Shown here one piece after another: positions 6,149-8,672 of a stretch of DNA of 8,672 nt (the stretch's first letter is position 1; every line of letters begins with the position of its first letter). The stretch covers positions 1-8,672 of the forward strand of contig JAAZBY010000211.1 in NCBI GenBank assembly GCA_012513595.1. The letters run 5' to 3'. The stretch is from Chloroflexota bacterium. Lineage in GTDB: Bacteria > Chloroflexota > Anaerolineae > UBA1429. The notes below the pieces were generated by a model that was given only the letters and a program-made list of their open reading frames with translations, did no database searches and was not told where the DNA came from. Made by a program: the position numbers and the translations under genes.

Positions 6149-6526
6149 ATGACACATCCAGTAGTCGGCAGGTGCCCGGTCTGCGATGACGTCATGGACG
6201 TCACCCGGTTGCACTGCCGTAGCTGCGACACCAGCATCGAGGGGCGTTTCTCGCTGGGGCGCTTTTCGCGCCTGAACCCCGAGCAGATCGCCTTTGCGGA
6301 GACTTTCCTGCGCTGCGAGGGCAAGATCACTCGCGTGGAGGAGGAACTGGGCATCTCGTACCCCACGGTGCGCAACCGCTTGAGCGAGGTGGTCCGCGCC
6401 CTCGGCTATGAGGTGCAAGAGGAGGAGGCTACCGCCTCGGCGGAGCAGCGCCGTGACATCCTCAGCCAGCTCTCCGCCGGCACCATCTCCTCCGATGACG
6501 CCGTCCGCCTGCTCAAGGCGCGCTGA
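6149..6526 (+). CDS. DUF2089 zinc-ribbon/HTH protein with SHOCT-like tail
   Basis: 125 aa, putative transcriptional regulator. N-terminal zinc ribbon with Cys9/Cys12 (CPVC) and Cys23/Cys26 (CRSC), then the DUF2089 core: GRFSLGRFSRLNPEQIAF (32-49) and a helix-turn-helix-like segment around EEELGISYPTVRNRL (64-78). After an acidic linker (EVQEEE) the last 25 residues form a SHOCT-like helical module, RRDILSQLSAGTISSDDAVR. The family function is unproven; the DNA-binding role is inferred from the HTH-like segment. An in-frame GTG at 6140 would add three residues, but AAGGTGG (6137-6143) is 5 nt before ATG 6149, which I prefer. First gene behind a good promoter with a dyad, and the GNAT gene starts 2 nt after its stop, so the two are coupled. 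Confidence 0.9.
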   Translation: MTHPVVGRCPVCDDVMDVTRLHCRSCDTSIEGRFSLGRFSRLNPEQIAFAETFLRCEGKITRVEEELGISYPTVRNRLSEVVRALGYEVQEEEATASAEQRRDILSQLSAGTISSDDAVRLLKAR

Positions 6527-6528
6527 AG

Positions 6529-7581
6529 ATGATCGCGCAGGCAGCGGGCGTCGCGGCAGCCTCCGAACACATCCGGCCGTTCCTGCCCTACCGGGACCTG
6601 GCCGACCTCGCCACGCTCATCGAGGCGGCCTTTGGGCCGGAACTGGCCGCCACGGGCAGCCACCTCGTGCAGGACCTCCGCCAGATGGCCATGTTGGGGC
6701 CGCTGCTGCGCGGGCCCAACCGCCTGATGTCGCCCTTCTATGGCTTTGTCTGGACGGAGAGCGGCGAACTGGTCGGCAACGTCAGCCTGTCTCCGGAAAG
6801 GGAGGATCGGGCCGTCTGGTCGGTGACCAACGTGGCCGTGATGCCCGAGCATCGCGGCAGGGGCATCGCCAGCCAGCTGATGGACCGGGCCATCGCCTTT
6901 GCCCGTGCCCGCGGGGTGCGCCGCCTCATTCTGCAGGTGCGCCCCGATAACGACATCGCCGTGGCCCTGTACCGCCGCTGTGAGTTTGCGACCCTTGACA
7001 CCGTCCACGAGCTGCGCCTGCACAAGCATCAGTGGCCGCTCGTCGTCGGCGGGCCTGCTGCCCGGGGCGACGCGGCCGGCACCCTGCGCGCGCCGCGCGC
7101 CGCTGACCATGCGGAGATCCGCGCCCTCCTGGCCAGGCTGGCTACGGTGGGCGGCCAGCCGGTCAGCGGGCGCCAGAGCACACGCCACCCCTGGGTCTGG
7201 AGTGCTTACCGCCTCCTGCACTATGCGGTGACGGCGGAACAGACCTTCGAGGTAGTGGCCTGCCCCGCCGGGCGGCCGGTGGCCTACGCGTTCGCGCAGA
7301 CGAACTCGCTGCGTGGCCCCCACGAGGCAGCCCTGTACGTCGCTCCGCAGCACCGCGGCCGCTATGAGGCGGCCCTGTGGGAGTGGTTGCTGGCTCGCCT
7401 GCGCCGCGCAGTACCTCAGCACGTGCAAACTACCCTGTCCGTCAGCCATCCGGAGGCCCTGACGGCTGCTTGGGACCTGGGATTCCGTACCGTGCGCGTT
7501 CTGGATCAGATGGCGCTCGACCTGCAGCCGGGCAGAGATCCGGCTTGTAAGGGTATGGCGTATCTCCGAACCGCCGGCTGA
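6529..7581 (+). CDS. Tandem GNAT-family N-acetyltransferase
   Basis: 350 aa with two GNAT folds. The N-terminal one (about 12-165) is complete: beta strand VTNVAVMP, acetyl-CoA pyrophosphate loop EHRGRGIASQLM (107-118), and the C-terminal motif QVRPDNDIAVALYRRCEF (136-153). The second (about 186-332) keeps the layout, with LYVAPQHRGRYEAALWEWL (269-287), but the loop has lost the second glycine and probably does not bind acetyl-CoA well; it also keeps a late GFRTVRVLDQMAL strand. Transfers an acetyl group from acetyl-CoA to an amine; the substrate is unknown. The tandem layout resembles mycothiol-synthase-like proteins, without evidence for that reaction. ATG 6529 follows the DUF2089 stop by 2 nt, with AAGG 10 nt upstream. 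Sits between the regulator and the small SHOCT-like protein; whether it acts in the same process is open. Confidence 0.9.
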   Translation: MIAQAAGVAAASEHIRPFLPYRDLADLATLIEAAFGPELAATGSHLVQDLRQMAMLGPLLRGPNRLMSPFYGFVWTESGELVGNVSLSPEREDRAVWSVTNVAVMPEHRGRGIASQLMDRAIAFARARGVRRLILQVRPDNDIAVALYRRCEFATLDTVHELRLHKHQWPLVVGGPAARGDAAGTLRAPRAADHAEIRALLARLATVGGQPVSGRQSTRHPWVWSAYRLLHYAVTAEQTFEVVACPAGRPVAYAFAQTNSLRGPHEAALYVAPQHRGRYEAALWEWLLARLRRAVPQHVQTTLSVSHPEALTAAWDLGFRTVRVLDQMALDLQPGRDPACKGMAYLRTAG

Positions 7582-7621
7582 ACACGGGCCGCGGTCGTCG
7601 CCACACCCGGGAGGCTAGACC

Positions 7622-7996
7622 ATGAGCATGACCGAAGAGCGTTTACAGATCCTCAAGATGGTCGAGAGCGGGAACATCTCCGCCGACGAGGCTGCCAGGC
7701 TGTTGCAGGCCCTCGACTCGGCCGAGAGCCGCGAGGCGGCCGGCCAGCAGGCAGGCAAACCGCGCTGGTTCAGGGTACGCGTCACCGATCTGGCTTCTGG
7801 CAAGGCCAAGGTGAACCTGAACATCCCGATGGGTCTCGTCAACGTCGGGATGCGCATGGGGGCTCGCTTTGCGCCCGATGTCGCCGGCATCGACCCCAAC
7901 ATCTTCCTGCAGGCCATCCGTGAGGGGACCGAGGGGAAGGTGGCCGACGTCGAGGACCTCGAGGACGGCGAGCGGGTCGAGATCTTTGTCGAATAG
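7622..7996 (+). CDS. Small SHOCT-like domain protein (YvlB N-terminal type)
   Basis: 124 aa, no signal peptide or membrane segment, so probably cytoplasmic. Residues 4-31 form the SHOCT-like helical pair (ERLQILKMVESGNISADEAA by part), the type found at the N-terminus of YvlB/DUF4097 proteins and at the C-terminus of DUF2089 proteins. After a Gln/Gly/Ser/Ala linker, residues 48-124 are a compact alpha/beta region, opening with RWFRVRVTDLASGKAKVNLN and IPMGLVNVGMRMG and ending with acidic VEDLEDGERVEIFVE. Molecular role unknown. GGGAGG lies 7 nt before ATG 7622; a second in-frame ATG is two codons later. It starts 40 nt after the GNAT gene, with no promoter visible in between, and precedes the YvlD-type gene, an association known from Bacillus yvl operons. 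Confidence 0.88.
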   Translation: MSMTEERLQILKMVESGNISADEAARLLQALDSAESREAAGQQAGKPRWFRVRVTDLASGKAKVNLNIPMGLVNVGMRMGARFAPDVAGIDPNIFLQAIREGTEGKVADVEDLEDGERVEIFVE

Positions 7997-8096
7997 CCAC
8001 GCCGCCGCGGCATGGCAGAATGCGGCAGGGCGTCCCGTGTGCCGACGCGCCCGGCGCCGCCCGCGAGGGCTGGGAGCGCCGCTGCCTGCAGAGAAC

Positions 8097-8101
8097 GGAG
8101 G
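8097..8101 (+). promoter_or_regulatory. RBS deciding the YvlD-type start
   Basis: GGAGG ends 6 nt before TTG 8108. An upstream in-frame ATG at 8012 has no such site and would add a low-complexity Arg/Ala/Pro-rich sequence. Confidence 0.6.
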
Positions 8102-8107
8102 AAGGCC

Positions 8108-8497
8108 TTGCGAAGGCTCCTGCTGCGCTGGGTGATCAACGCCGTGGCTGCCTATGCGGCCATGCGCCTGGTGACGGGGTTCCACGTCGCCGGGGGATGG
8201 ACCGTCTACCTGTGGCTGGCCCTCATCCTGGGGTTGGCGAATGCGTTGATCGCTCCGCTGGTCAAGTTCCTGACCTGCCCGCTCATCCTGGCCACCCTGG
8301 GGCTGTTCACGCTGGTCATCAACGCCGTCATGTTGCTAGTGGCGGCGCGCGTGTCGCAGTTCTTTGGCTTGGCGGTCTCGCTCGATTCCTTCTGGGCGGC
8401 CATCTTGGCGGCGCTGGTCATCTCCCTCGTCTCGACGGTGCTCAGCTCGCTGATGGGCGTGAACCGCTCCGACCGGCGTCGCGAGGAGCGCCGCTAG
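8108..8497 (+). CDS. YvlD-type membrane protein (phage holin family 4_2)
   Basis: 129 aa from TTG 8108, an integral cytoplasmic-membrane protein. Four hydrophobic segments are visible near residues 4-22, 33-52, 56-84 and 92-117, with a short charged tail (DRRREERR). The conserved core is ANALIAPLVKFLTCPLILAT (44-63) followed by LGLFTLVINAVMLL, the signature of the family that includes B. subtilis YvlD. Despite the family name there is no sign of a phage here. Role unknown; its relatives sit with PspC/YvlB-like genes and are associated with envelope stress. Preceded by 111 nt without a gene (7997-8107) that holds only an imperfect GC-rich hairpin near 8028-8052 and no visible promoter, so it is probably read through from the genes upstream. 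Confidence 0.9.
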   Translation: MRRLLLRWVINAVAAYAAMRLVTGFHVAGGWTVYLWLALILGLANALIAPLVKFLTCPLILATLGLFTLVINAVMLLVAARVSQFFGLAVSLDSFWAAILAALVISLVSTVLSSLMGVNRSDRRREERR

Positions 8498-8521
8498 GCT
8501 CCCTGCCCTACAGAACGCGAC

Positions 8522-8549
8522 AGGCGCCGTCCCGCAGGGGACGGCGCCT
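8522..8549. terminator. Hairpin terminator between convergent genes
   Basis: A perfect 12-bp stem (8522-8533 with 8538-8549, AGGCGCCGTCCC arm) and a GCAG loop, 25 nt after the YvlD-type stop. Neither side has a long T-run (TTCTGTAT on the plus side), so termination strength is uncertain; the position between two converging genes fits a shared stop. Confidence 0.65.
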
Positions 8550-8586
8550 TCTGTATACGGCTCCAGATTCCAGCCGGGCAGCGAGC

Positions 8587-8672
8587 CTAGTCCGCCCGTT
8601 TGCGCGGCAGGCGGAAGCTGGACGAGCGGTAGTAGCTGCGCGCCGCGACCACGATGATCAGAAGGCCCAGCA
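8587..8672 (-). CDS. C-terminal end of a membrane protein, partial
   Basis: An open frame enters from the right edge on the minus strand and stops with TAG at 8587-8589. The 27 visible residues are the end of a hydrophobic segment (LGLLIIVVAA) followed by a basic, Tyr/Ser/Arg-rich tail ending in RLPRKRAD, as in a protein anchored by a C-terminal helix with a cytoplasmic tail. No family can be assigned. The interval 8550-8586 between it and the hairpin contains no other signal. Confidence 0.45.
   Translation of the reverse strand, partial: LGLLIIVVAARSYYRSSSFRLPRKRAD

Noticed and set aside
6406..7449. 347-codon minus-strand open frame opposite the GNAT gene
   Set aside because: Low-complexity translation without recognisable domains; the plus strand has intact acetyltransferase motifs throughout.
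8012..8107. ATG start for the YvlD-type protein at 8012
   Set aside because: Would add 32 Arg/Ala/Pro-rich residues before the first membrane helix; TTG 8108 has GGAGG at ideal distance.
8108..8497. Prophage remnant suggested by the 'phage holin' family name
   Set aside because: The family is a widespread chromosomal membrane protein group; no lysin, structural or integrase genes are nearby.

Overview
The window is GC-rich bacterial chromosome with dense, ordinary gene packing, several GTG/TTG starts and clear sigma70-type promoters. The gene content suggests a member of the Chloroflexota or a deep, high-GC Gram-positive-like lineage: a zinc-type bL31 beside tdk and a DUF1385 gene, a short malic enzyme, a DUF2089 regulator and a YvlD-type membrane protein. 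This placement is inferred from gene content and protein style; no 16S or marker comparison was possible. There are no mobile elements, CRISPR arrays, phage genes or long repeats.

Left half (1-4310), minus strand. A near-consensus promoter (TTGACA, 17 bp, TATAAT) drives rplU (bL21), rpmA (bL27) and rpmE (bL31 with a long charged C-terminal tail). A strong hairpin with a short T-run follows rpmE. Beyond it come tdk (thymidine kinase), a DUF1385 membrane protein overlapping tdk by 11 bp, a short-form malic enzyme, and at the window edge the first 61 codons of a ThiS/MoaD-like small sulfur-carrier protein. The ribosomal proteins therefore sit upstream of a partly insulated block for nucleotide salvage, an envelope protein and central carbon metabolism.

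Middle (4310-6035). A tRNA-Val(CAC) gene with encoded CCA, its own promoter and an intrinsic terminator faces right. A minus-strand P-loop kinase-like gene (FlaR/adenylate-kinase-like) converges on it. A divergent region separates that gene from birA (biotin-protein ligase without the HTH domain), whose best promoter puts the transcription start essentially at the ATG, suggesting a leaderless mRNA.

Right (6036-8550), plus strand. A TTGACA-17-TACCAT promoter overlapped by a dyad precedes four co-directional genes: a DUF2089 zinc-ribbon/HTH protein, a tandem GNAT acetyltransferase, a small protein with a SHOCT-like N-terminus, and a YvlD-type (phage holin 4_2 family) four-helix membrane protein. 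The C-terminal tail of the DUF2089 protein and the N-terminus of the small protein share the same 24-residue module (12 identities, ungapped). This is the most interesting part of the window: it looks like a compact regulator-plus-membrane-protein unit that may monitor the envelope. A perfect 12-bp hairpin closes the unit, and the end of a convergent minus-strand gene with a C-terminal membrane segment enters from the right edge.
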